41,481 nucleotides of DNA from Anaerococcus vaginalis (GTDB lineage: Bacteria > Bacillota > Clostridia > Tissierellales > Peptoniphilaceae): positions 1-41,481 of the forward strand of contig JAGZMY010000016.1 in NCBI GenBank assembly GCA_018363915.1, written 5' to 3'. Shown piece after piece: positions 33,283 through 40,748 of the stretch. Numbering within the stretch: position 1 is the stretch's first letter; each line of letters starts with the position of its first letter. The notes under the pieces are model-generated. The model made no database searches and was not told where the DNA came from. It worked only from the letters and a program-made list of their open reading frames with translations. The position numbers and the translations under genes are program-made.

Positions 33283-34658
33283 TTGAAAGAACTTTAGAAG
33301 AAATTGCACAAATGCTTGGTGGAGAAATTTCAAACCCAAAGTATTCTAAAACCAAAATCAAAGGAATTTCAATTGATTCTAGAACAATCAAAAAAGATAA
33401 TCTCTATATCCCAATAGTTGGAGAAAAATTTGATGGTAGAATTTTTATAGAAGAATGTGAGAACTCTGGAGCTGTTGCCTTTTTGATTGACGAAAATTAC
33501 AAAATTCCAAAGTCAATTTCCATTCCCTTTGTAAAAGTTTCTGATACAAAAAAAGCCTTGCAAGATTTGGCAAGAGCATACAGAGATGAGCTTGACATAA
33601 AAATAATTGCAATCACAGGTTCAAATGGCAAGACAACCAGCAAAAATTTGATTCATTCGGTTTTATCAGAAAAATATAAGGTAGAAAAAACTCAAGGAAA
33701 TTTAAATAATGAAATTGGAGTTCCTTTGACTCTTTTGGATTTTTCAGACAAAACACAAATCGGTGTGGTCGAAATGGGCACAGAAGATTTTGGAGAAATT
33801 TCTCTCCTTTCAAATATCGCAAAACCAGATATGGCAATGATTACAAATATTGGCGATGCTCATCTTTTAAAATTAAAATCAAGAGAAGGAATTGCCAAAG
33901 CAAAACTTGAAATTCTTGAAGGCCTAAAAGCTGATGGAACTTTTATCTATAATGGCGATGATGAAATATTAAAAAAAGTTCTTCCTTCCTACACAATAAA
34001 ACAAAAAACAATAAGTTTTGGCGAAGAAGATGGAGTGGATTTTAAAGTATGTCCAAAAGAATTCTCAAGCACTTACACAAAATTTTCATACGAAAACGAA
34101 GATTATTTAGTTCCTTTGCTAGGCACTCATCAAGTTTATAACGGAGCTTTGGCAGTTCTTATTGGAAAATTATTTAATCTTTCTTATGAAGAAATTGATA
34201 ATGGTCTAGCCAAAGTTTCAAATAATGCAAACAGAAATGAATTGATAGAAAGAAATGGCTTTGACATTCTTGACGATGCCTACAAATCAAATCCCCAATC
34301 ATTAAAGCAAGGACTTGAGCTTGCAGGATTTTTGGATGGATATTTAAATAAAATTGTAGTTTTGGGAGATATGCTTGAGCTTGGCGATGGAGAAAAAAAT
34401 CTTCATTACAAATCAGGACTTGATATAGATCCAAAAAAAATAAATTATTGCCTATTCTATGGCCCGCTTTGCAAAGAAATGTACAAGGCAAGTCTTGAAA
34501 ATTTCCCAGAAAACAGAAGTTTTTATTTTGAAAACAAAAATGACCTAATAGATAAGTTGAAATTTTTAATAACAAAATCAACTTTAGTTTTTGTAAAAGG
34601 TTCAAGAGGACTTCACATGGAAGAAGTCATCGAAGCGATTTATGATTTAAGAGTATAA
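33279..34658 (+). CDS. murF: UDP-MurNAc-tripeptide--D-alanyl-D-alanine ligase
   Basis: MurF adds D-Ala-D-Ala to the UDP-MurNAc-tripeptide in the cytoplasm. The 459-residue protein has ISIDSRTIKKDNLYIPIVGEKFDGR N-terminally (in part), the P-loop ITGSNGKTTSKN (about 109-120), TQGNLNNEIGVPLTLL, and EMGTEDFGEISLLS. The usual DDAYNANPxS reads DDAYKSNPQS here, a mild departure. It overlaps ddl (ATGA). No signs of transfer. Confidence 0.95.
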   Translation: MIERTLEEIAQMLGGEISNPKYSKTKIKGISIDSRTIKKDNLYIPIVGEKFDGRIFIEECENSGAVAFLIDENYKIPKSISIPFVKVSDTKKALQDLARAYRDELDIKIIAITGSNGKTTSKNLIHSVLSEKYKVEKTQGNLNNEIGVPLTLLDFSDKTQIGVVEMGTEDFGEISLLSNIAKPDMAMITNIGDAHLLKLKSREGIAKAKLEILEGLKADGTFIYNGDDEILKKVLPSYTIKQKTISFGEEDGVDFKVCPKEFSSTYTKFSYENEDYLVPLLGTHQVYNGALAVLIGKLFNLSYEEIDNGLAKVSNNANRNELIERNGFDILDDAYKSNPQSLKQGLELAGFLDGYLNKIVVLGDMLELGDGEKNLHYKSGLDIDPKKINYCLFYGPLCKEMYKASLENFPENRSFYFENKNDLIDKLKFLITKSTLVFVKGSRGLHMEEVIEAIYDLRV

Positions 34659-34694
34659 AATTTAAAATAGAAAAGATTAATTATTGGAGGAATT

Positions 34695-35627
34695 ATGATA
34701 TATACAGTTACCCTAAATCCATCTGTGGATGTAATTTTAGAAGTAAAAAACCTGAATATTGGCGATAAAAACCATGTGTCTGATGAATTTACCCTTCCAG
34801 GAGGCAAGGCTCTTAATGTTTCTAGGGTTTTATCACAATTAAAAATCCCTACAATTGCAACTGGATTTACAGGTGGTCATCAAGGAAGATTTATAGAAGA
34901 CTGGCTTGATAAAGAAAATATCATGACAGATTTTGTAAATATCGAAGAAGAAAATAGAACAAATATAAAATTATTACTAGATAACGAAGAAACAACAATA
35001 AATTCAAAAGGTCCAAACATAAGCCACTACGAAGTAGATGAACTTTTATATTATTTATCAAGAGTTGGCGAAGGCGATACAATTGTTATGGGAGGATCAG
35101 TCCCACCAATGGAAGAAAAATCTGACAAAGATATTTATTCTAGAATGGTTTCAATAGCAAAAGCAAACAAAGCGCAATTTATAGCAGACATACCAGCAGA
35201 ATATTTGCCAGATGTAATAAAAGAAGGACCAATTCTAGTAAAACCAAACATAGAAGATTTGATGGAAATTTTTGGAACAAAAATTGAAACAATAGAAGAT
35301 ATGGACAAATACGGCAAAAAAATTATAGAAATGGGAGCACAAAACGCCATAGTTTCATACGGCAAAAAAGGCTCAATGTTTTTCTGTCAAGACGGACATT
35401 CATATATATCCGAAGAAATTCACATAAATGAAGTAGTAAATTCCGTAGCCTGTCGTGATTCAATGATAGGAGGATTTATAGGAACTTTGGTAAGATCAAG
35501 CGATTATCTTGAAGCATACAAAGTTGCCGTAGCAGCAGCAACAGCAACAGCAGAAGTCCTAGACCTACCAACAAGAGAAGAAATTGAAAAAATAATACCA
35601 AAAGTAGTAATAAACCAATTTTCTTAA
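34695..35627 (+). CDS. PfkB-family sugar-phosphate kinase (1-phosphofructokinase-like)
   Basis: The 310-residue protein aligns with FruK/LacC (1-phosphofructokinase or tagatose-6-phosphate kinase). It opens IYTVTLNPSVDVILEV and has PGGKALNVSRVLSQL, GSVPP and KPNIEDLMEIFG, all diagnostic. The family's ATP anion hole is normally NSVGAGDSM; here it reads NSVACRDSM (252-255), with the catalytic Asp255 kept but both glycines changed. Activity is therefore uncertain. GGAGG precedes the ATG. It lies 36 bp after murF and ends in a terminator; no PTS fructose gene is adjacent. Confidence 0.88.
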   Translation: MIYTVTLNPSVDVILEVKNLNIGDKNHVSDEFTLPGGKALNVSRVLSQLKIPTIATGFTGGHQGRFIEDWLDKENIMTDFVNIEEENRTNIKLLLDNEETTINSKGPNISHYEVDELLYYLSRVGEGDTIVMGGSVPPMEEKSDKDIYSRMVSIAKANKAQFIADIPAEYLPDVIKEGPILVKPNIEDLMEIFGTKIETIEDMDKYGKKIIEMGAQNAIVSYGKKGSMFFCQDGHSYISEEIHINEVVNSVACRDSMIGGFIGTLVRSSDYLEAYKVAVAAATATAEVLDLPTREEIEKIIPKVVINQFS

Positions 35628-35629
35628 AC

Positions 35630-35662
35630 AAAAGTGTTGGCATTAACCAACACTTTTATTAT
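35630..35662 (+). terminator. Terminator after the pfkB gene
   Basis: AAAAGTGTTGG and CCAACACTTTT form an 11-bp perfect stem with a six-base loop, then TATTATAAAA. It ends the ddl-murF-pfkB unit. Confidence 0.85.
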
Positions 35663-35707
35663 AAAAAATTTTTTTTATTAAAGGAGAAAGAATAAAAAGG
35701 AGAAATA

Positions 35708-36952
35708 ATGAATAAAAAAACTATAAGTATAATGCTAGCATACGTAGGCGTATTAACCGGAGCAGGACTTGCAAGCGGTCAAGAGCTAATGCAATATTTT
35801 ATTTCCTTTGGAATATCAGGGCTATTCGGACTTATAGCCATAGGAATTTTGCACATTTTAGTTGGAGGAATAATTCTTCAACTTGGCTCTCACTATTTAG
35901 CCGAAAGTCATATCGATGTCATCGAAGAAGTTTCAAGCAAATATTTGACAAAATTTATGGATTTTGCCCTAATAATTAATTGCTTTTTGATGGGTTTTGT
36001 AATGATAGCAGGTGCAGGCTCAAATTTAAACCAGCAATTTGGATTTAAACCATGGATTGGCTCACTAATTTGTACCCTACTAGTAATTTTTATTGGAATG
36101 TTAGATTTCGATAAAGTAACAAAAGTAATCGGTGCCTTTACACCACTAATAATTATTTTTGCTATCCTTGGAGCAATTTATACTTTTATAACCATAAAAC
36201 CAGATTGGCAAAGTCTAAATCAAATTGGACAAAGTGTAAAATCCCCACTGCCAAACATAGGCTTGTCCACCCTAAATTATTTTGGCTTGTGCATGATTAG
36301 CGGAATCTCCATGGCATTTGTCCTAGGAGGAAGCAAAACCGATTCAGCCGAAGCAGGACTTGGAGGAATGCTAGGAGGATTGATGGTAGCAATCCTTACA
36401 GCACTAGTAGGCCTTACCCTATTTTTTACCCTACCAATGGTAAAAGATTCTGACATACCAATGCAAATTGTTTTAGAAAATATCCATCCAATTTTGGGAC
36501 TTATGATGTCTTTAATTATTTTTGGAATGATTTTTAACACAGCCATTTCCCTATTTTATTCAGCAGCAAGAAGATTTTCCGATACAGAAAATAAATTTAG
36601 AAGAAATTTAATAATATTTACCCTAATGGGCTTTGGGCTTTCATTTTTAGGATTTAAAAAATTAATGTCAATCCTCTATCCAATACTAGGATATTTAGGA
36701 ATGATCCTTACAATTATCCTAGTAGTTGCTTGGTTTAACGAAAGAGAAGAAATTAAACACGAAATGAGAAGAAGATTTGCAATATCTGTTCTTACAAAAA
36801 GAAAACTAGATGACGACGAAGAATTTGGAAAAATGGAAAAAGAAAAACTAGAAAGACTTGCAGAAAATTCCATAATAGACAACAAAGAAATAAAACAAGC
36901 CGTTCACGAAGAAGTGAAAGAAGAATTAGAAGAAGAAAAAGAAGAAGAATAA
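35708..36952 (+). CDS. YkvI-like multi-pass membrane protein (putative transporter)
   Basis: The 414-residue protein has about ten hydrophobic segments. The first contains MLAYVGVLTGAGLASGQELM, resembling the GxGxASG(Q/R)E turn of the YkvI family, which is distantly related to LeuT-fold amino-acid and solute transporters. Further helices end near residue 345. The remaining 70 residues are a soluble, very acidic, probably coiled tail (KQAVHEEVKEELEEEKEEE). Substrate unknown. It has its own AAGGAG site and is followed by a terminator. Confidence 0.75.
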   Translation: MNKKTISIMLAYVGVLTGAGLASGQELMQYFISFGISGLFGLIAIGILHILVGGIILQLGSHYLAESHIDVIEEVSSKYLTKFMDFALIINCFLMGFVMIAGAGSNLNQQFGFKPWIGSLICTLLVIFIGMLDFDKVTKVIGAFTPLIIIFAILGAIYTFITIKPDWQSLNQIGQSVKSPLPNIGLSTLNYFGLCMISGISMAFVLGGSKTDSAEAGLGGMLGGLMVAILTALVGLTLFFTLPMVKDSDIPMQIVLENIHPILGLMMSLIIFGMIFNTAISLFYSAARRFSDTENKFRRNLIIFTLMGFGLSFLGFKKLMSILYPILGYLGMILTIILVVAWFNEREEIKHEMRRRFAISVLTKRKLDDDEEFGKMEKEKLERLAENSIIDNKEIKQAVHEEVKEELEEEKEEE

Positions 36953-36953
36953 A

Positions 36954-37005
36954 AAACAGACCAGATAAATAAGCTAGCTAAAAGCCTATATATCTGGTCT
37001 TTTTA
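36954..37005 (+). terminator. Terminator after the YkvI-like gene
   Basis: AGACCAGATA (36958-36967) pairs with TATCTGGTCT (36991-37000), followed by T5. The long loop contains the smaller dyad GCTAGC. Confidence 0.8.
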
Positions 37006-37168
37006 ATTTTTTCACAATTTTTTAAAGATATAAAAATACTATAAATCAACCAAGCCAATATTTAAATTACAACTTAAACTTTAACTTGTAAATCAATACA
37101 AAAATACCCAATTTCTAGCACAGGCAATAAATCTCTTTTTTTCCTTTATCAAAACATTAAATTAATCT

Positions 37169-37217
37169 ATGAGATCCCTCCATGCACTCCACTTCGTTGC
37201 GTTTAGTCGGCATGGGG
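37169..37217 (+). repeat. REP-like hairpin element, copy 2
   Basis: The element begins ATGAGATCCCTCC and ends AGTCGGCATGGGG. CCATGC (37180-37185) pairs exactly with GCATGG (37210-37215), and ACT/AGT pair inside. It shares its opening 13 bases (one change) and AGTCGG with copy 1 at 30520. Both lie in intergenic gaps. Confidence 0.6.
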
Positions 37218-37287
37218 AAATTCTAATTTAATTTTATTACTAAAGAATTATTTTATTTTTTAAATTTCTTACACCAATTTCCCAAAA

Positions 37288-37316
37288 TAAAAAAGCTTAC
37301 TAATCAAAGTAAGCAA
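37288..37316 (-). terminator. Terminator after mgtE
   Basis: GCTTACT (37295-37301) and AGTAAGC (37308-37314) pair around six bases; the minus strand continues with T6. Confidence 0.8.
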
Positions 37317-37320
37317 TTTT

Positions 37321-38679
37321 TTATATTCCCATAATTAATTTTGCAATTTGGAAATAGCATATTAATCCTATTGAATCTACTATTGTCGTTATTAGTGGAC
37401 TTGCCATTATTGCAGGGTCAAAGCCTAATTTTTTTGCTCCCATTGGAAGTAAGGCTCCTACAACTTTTGCTATAATTATTATTACAAAAACTGTTAGTCC
37501 TACTATGGCTGCAACTTCCATAGCTACTCCGTCAAATAATAAGCATTTTAAAAATGCTAAAAATGACATTACAAATCCTACTATAACTCCAACTTCGAAT
37601 TCTTTAAATACTACTTTATACCAATCTTCAAGCTCTACATCGCCTGTTGCCATTCCACGTATTACAAGAGTTGATGATTGGCTTCCTGCGTTTCCGCCGG
37701 AGTCTGTTAGCATTGGTATAAACATATTTAGGGCAATTATTGATTCTATTACCCTTTGACTTGATTTTAAAATTGTTGATGTAAATGATGCCGAAACCAT
37801 CAAAAACATTAGCCAAGGCAATCTGTTTTTTGCAAGTTTTAAGGCTGATGTGCTTGAATATTCTTCTTCATCTGGTGTTGTACCAGCCATTCTTTGGAAG
37901 TCCTCAGTTGTTTCAAGTTCCATTATATCCATAATATCATCAACTGTAATTATTCCAATAAGCCTTCTTTCGCTATCAACAACTGGCAAAGCTGTAAAAC
38001 CATATCTTCTAAAAGTTTTTGCTACATCTTCTTGGTCTTCGTAAGCTTCCACGCTTATTACATCTTCATACATCAAATCTTTAACTTTTGTCTCTAATGA
38101 GCTTGTTACAATCAACCTTAGTGAAACATAACCCAATAAAGATTTTGTAGTATTTGTTACATAGCAAGTATAAATAGTTTCTTTTGTTGAACCTACTTTT
38201 TTTATCCTGTCCAAAACTTCTTGGCAGGTCATTTCTGGATTTACTTCTACAAATTCTGTTGTCATCAAACTTCCAGCAGAATCTTCTGGAAATTGTAAAA
38301 ATTGATTTACCCTTTTTCTCATTTCAGAATCAGAATTTCTCAAAATTCTTTTTACAACAGTTGCAGGCATTTCCTCAAGCGTATCAATTACATCGTCGAA
38401 ATTTAAAGCTTTCACAATAGCATCAAGCTCAGGATCTGTAATAGAAGTCAAAAGTCTGTGCTTGCCATCTTGTTTTAATTCAGCAAACACCTCAGCAGCA
38501 TCATCTTTTCTCAAAAGTCTATAAACAATCAAACTTTCTTCATTGTCAAGCTCAGACATAAATTCTTCTATATCTACGGGGTTAGTTCTTCTCAAAGAAT
38601 CCTTTAAAGCCGGAATATCTTTTTTTTCTAAAAGTTCATTTAGCTCTTTTATCCTTAATTCGCTATTGTAGCTGTTCAT
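37321..38679 (-). CDS. mgtE: Magnesium transporter MgtE
   Basis: MgtE is a Mg2+-gated homodimeric channel. The 452-residue protein has the N-terminal superhelical domain (DIEEFMSELDNEESLIVYRL and following repeats, about 30-130). Two CBS domains follow (about 135-255, with LRLIVTSSLETKVKDLM and ALPVVDSERRLIGIITVDDI). Five membrane helices then carry the signature PMLTDSGGNAGSQSSTLVIR, whose Asp lines the Mg2+ pore. It starts five bases after the CtpA-like gene, so the two are co-transcribed. Confidence 0.96.
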   Translation of the reverse strand: MNSYNSELRIKELNELLEKKDIPALKDSLRRTNPVDIEEFMSELDNEESLIVYRLLRKDDAAEVFAELKQDGKHRLLTSITDPELDAIVKALNFDDVIDTLEEMPATVVKRILRNSDSEMRKRVNQFLQFPEDSAGSLMTTEFVEVNPEMTCQEVLDRIKKVGSTKETIYTCYVTNTTKSLLGYVSLRLIVTSSLETKVKDLMYEDVISVEAYEDQEDVAKTFRRYGFTALPVVDSERRLIGIITVDDIMDIMELETTEDFQRMAGTTPDEEEYSSTSALKLAKNRLPWLMFLMVSASFTSTILKSSQRVIESIIALNMFIPMLTDSGGNAGSQSSTLVIRGMATGDVELEDWYKVVFKEFEVGVIVGFVMSFLAFLKCLLFDGVAMEVAAIVGLTVFVIIIIAKVVGALLPMGAKKLGFDPAIMASPLITTIVDSIGLICYFQIAKLIMGI

Positions 38680-38683
38680 AATA

Positions 38684-39889
38684 TCACCCCTTAATTTCTT
38701 CTAATAATGTATCCAAAGCCTTATTAAATTGAGTATCCTTGTCAAGATTTTCTATATCCAAAGCTCCATTTTCACTTTTATCTTCAACTTCTACATCAGG
38801 TTTTACACCAATTTTGTGAATTTTAGTTTTGTTTGGTGTAAAATATTCGCTAATAGTAATTTTTACACCAGAACCATCATCAAGAGGGAAAAGTTTTTGA
38901 ACAATGCCCTTACCAAAAGAAGTTTTTCCAACAATTTTTGCTCTTTTTCTATCCTTAAAAGCACCAGCCAAAATTTCAGACGCAGAAGCAGAATTTTCAT
39001 TTATAAGAACAGTCATAGGAGTTTTGTCCATTTCCTTGTCGCTTTTTTCAACAATTTCTTTGCCTTTTTTGTCAACAGTTGAAACAATTACACCCTCATC
39101 CAAAAAAGTATCAGCGATAGCAAGACACACATCAAGCCCACCGCCAGGATTATTTCTAAGATCCATCACAATACCATCAACCTTAGCATCCTTCAAAGCC
39201 TTTAGCTCCTTGCCAAATTCTTCCTTAGTAACATCCTCAAATTGTTTAATTTTAATATAGCCGATTTTTTTGTCATCTTTTTCAACAACTTTGCTTTCAA
39301 CAGTATCAACCTTTACATCGGCTCTTTCAACATCAATGTCTTTTTCCTCAGCCTTGCCCTCAGCATTTTTTCTAAGGACAGTAATCTTTACCTTTTCTCC
39401 AACATTTCCCCTAATTTTTGACACAGCCTCTTCCAATTGGTCAGAAGAATAAGAAACACCATCAACCTTGGTAATATAATCGCCAACATTGATGCCAGCC
39501 TTTTTTGCAGGAGATTCATCAAAAACAGAAATCGCCTTGATATATCCCTCATCACTAGCTTGAACAGCTACACCAATGCCCGCATATTTTCCATTAACAT
39601 CTTCCATAAGCTTGTCAAATTCTTCCTTTGTATAATAAGCAGTATAAGGATCGCCCAAATTTTCAAACATACCCTTCAAAGAACCATCATACAATTGCTT
39701 ATCCTCATAATCAAAAAGGAAATTTTCATCAATCAATTCCTTCATAGCTTCCATAGAAGCCATGTGCTTTTGATTTTGTTCAGAAATCATACGATTATCA
39801 TTAGAAGAATTCTTTCCGAGAGTAAAACCCGTAAAGCCAGTCCCTATAATCAATAAAAAGGCCAATAAAACCTTACCAATCTTTTTCAT
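38684..39889 (-). CDS. S41 family carboxy-terminal processing protease (CtpA-like)
   Basis: These serine proteases act at the outer face of the membrane. The 401-residue protein has an N-terminal anchor (about 4-24). A PDZ domain follows (GKYAGIGVAVQASDEGYIKA to KAGINVGDYITKVDG). The S41 catalytic domain has NENSASASEIL (Ser nucleophile) and GKTSFGKGIVQ (catalytic Lys). DLRNNPGG is the conserved strand. GGAGG precedes the ATG. mgtE follows directly. Targets are unknown. Confidence 0.95.
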   Translation of the reverse strand: MKKIGKVLLAFLLIIGTGFTGFTLGKNSSNDNRMISEQNQKHMASMEAMKELIDENFLFDYEDKQLYDGSLKGMFENLGDPYTAYYTKEEFDKLMEDVNGKYAGIGVAVQASDEGYIKAISVFDESPAKKAGINVGDYITKVDGVSYSSDQLEEAVSKIRGNVGEKVKITVLRKNAEGKAEEKDIDVERADVKVDTVESKVVEKDDKKIGYIKIKQFEDVTKEEFGKELKALKDAKVDGIVMDLRNNPGGGLDVCLAIADTFLDEGVIVSTVDKKGKEIVEKSDKEMDKTPMTVLINENSASASEILAGAFKDRKRAKIVGKTSFGKGIVQKLFPLDDGSGVKITISEYFTPNKTKIHKIGVKPDVEVEDKSENGALDIENLDKDTQFNKALDTLLEEIKG

Positions 39890-39949
39890 AATACCTCCAA
39901 TTAAAATTTAAAAACCAAAATTATGATTTTTATAGAAATTAAATACCTA

Positions 39950-39966
39950 TCAGTATTCTTATATTT
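39950..39966. repeat. Dyad AATAC-CTATCA-GTATT upstream of the S41 protease
   Basis: A 5-bp perfect inverted repeat with a six-base spacer lies about 60 bp upstream of the protease ATG. It is the right size for an operator, but the arms are short and AT-rich. Confidence 0.3.
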
Positions 39967-40005
39967 TAACATATATAGACCTTTTTTTAAATAAAAGAAA
40001 AAGGC

Positions 40006-40046
40006 AAAAAAAGAATAAATCAATAAAAACAAAAATTGATTTATTC
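40006..40046 (-). terminator. Terminator after the DJ-1/PfpI gene
   Basis: GAATAAATCAAT (40013-40024) and ATTGATTTATTC (40035-40046) form a 12-bp perfect stem; the minus strand then has T7. Confidence 0.8.
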
Positions 40047-40056
40047 ATAATCAACA

Positions 40057-40641
40057 TCAAAAATTAAAACCAAAATATTTCTCAACAAAATCTTCCTGAA
40101 TACCAGCCTTTACACTATTTTTTACATCAATACCCTTAATCATTTCAATCAATTTCAAAGCCAAAAAAACACTAGCACCAGCGCCCCTTGACGTAAAAAT
40201 ATTTCCATCCACAACAATAAGCTTGTCACTTTTAATTTTTCCAACATTCAAAAGGCTTTTTTCCACACTAGGATGACAAACAAGATTCCTATCACTAACA
40301 ATACCTGCCCTATCAAGAACAGTTGGCCCTGCACAAATGGCACAAATGATTTTTTTCTCCTCATCAAATTTTTTTACAATATCAATAACCCTTTTATCAT
40401 CCCTAAGATTTTTCGCACCCACACTACCACCAGGAATATAAATCCCATCATAAAAATCCAAATCAATATCATCAATAAGCCTATCCGTCTTAACAATAAT
40501 ATTGTGAGAGCCACAAACAAACAAATCATCGCCAACAGAAACCGTATCAACAAAAATATCAGCCCTTCTAAAATAATCGACCAAAGTCAAAGCCTCAATT
40601 TCCTCAAAACCATCAGCCAAAAAAACTAAAAATCTATCCAT
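40057..40641 (-). CDS. DJ-1/PfpI family protein
   Basis: The predicted 194-residue protein begins MDRFLVFLADGFEEIEALTL, the standard start of the DJ-1/ThiJ group, with the conserved Glu in DGFEE. The reactive cysteine is in AICAGPTVLDRAGI and an oxyanion Gly lies in YIPGGSVGAK. Members act as chaperone, glyoxalase or protein deglycase; which applies cannot be told. ATG 40641 has GGAGG five bases upstream; an upstream ATG at 40686 is not preceded by a ribosome site. It stands alone between terminators. Confidence 0.9.
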   Translation of the reverse strand: MDRFLVFLADGFEEIEALTLVDYFRRADIFVDTVSVGDDLFVCGSHNIIVKTDRLIDDIDLDFYDGIYIPGGSVGAKNLRDDKRVIDIVKKFDEEKKIICAICAGPTVLDRAGIVSDRNLVCHPSVEKSLLNVGKIKSDKLIVVDGNIFTSRGAGASVFLALKLIEMIKGIDVKNSVKAGIQEDFVEKYFGFNF

Positions 40642-40686
40642 AAATTCCTCCATAAATCTATTATACCCACACCCAAAAATCCCCAC

Positions 40687-40713
40687 AAAAAAATGAAGAC
40701 CCGAAGGTCTTCA
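40687..40713 (-). terminator. Terminator after the surface-protein gene
   Basis: TGAAGACC (40694-40701) and GGTCTTCA (40706-40713) form an 8-bp stem around CGAA, a stable tetraloop. The minus strand continues with T7. Confidence 0.85.
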
Positions 40714-40748
40714 CTAAAAATTATTTTTTATTTTTGAAAAAATTAATT

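Larger units (their letters stand above)
37006..37320. other. Gene-free gap between convergent ykvI-like gene and mgtE
   Basis: No gene is visible in these 315 bp. Contents are the REP-like hairpin at 37169-37217 and the mgtE terminator at 37288-37316. The rest is AT-rich without recognisable signals. Confidence 0.5.

Noticed and set aside
38729..39856. Several plus-strand frames of 60-139 codons opposite the S41 protease
   Set aside because: They are antisense shadows of a well-conserved gene, have no ribosome sites and show no recognisable domain.
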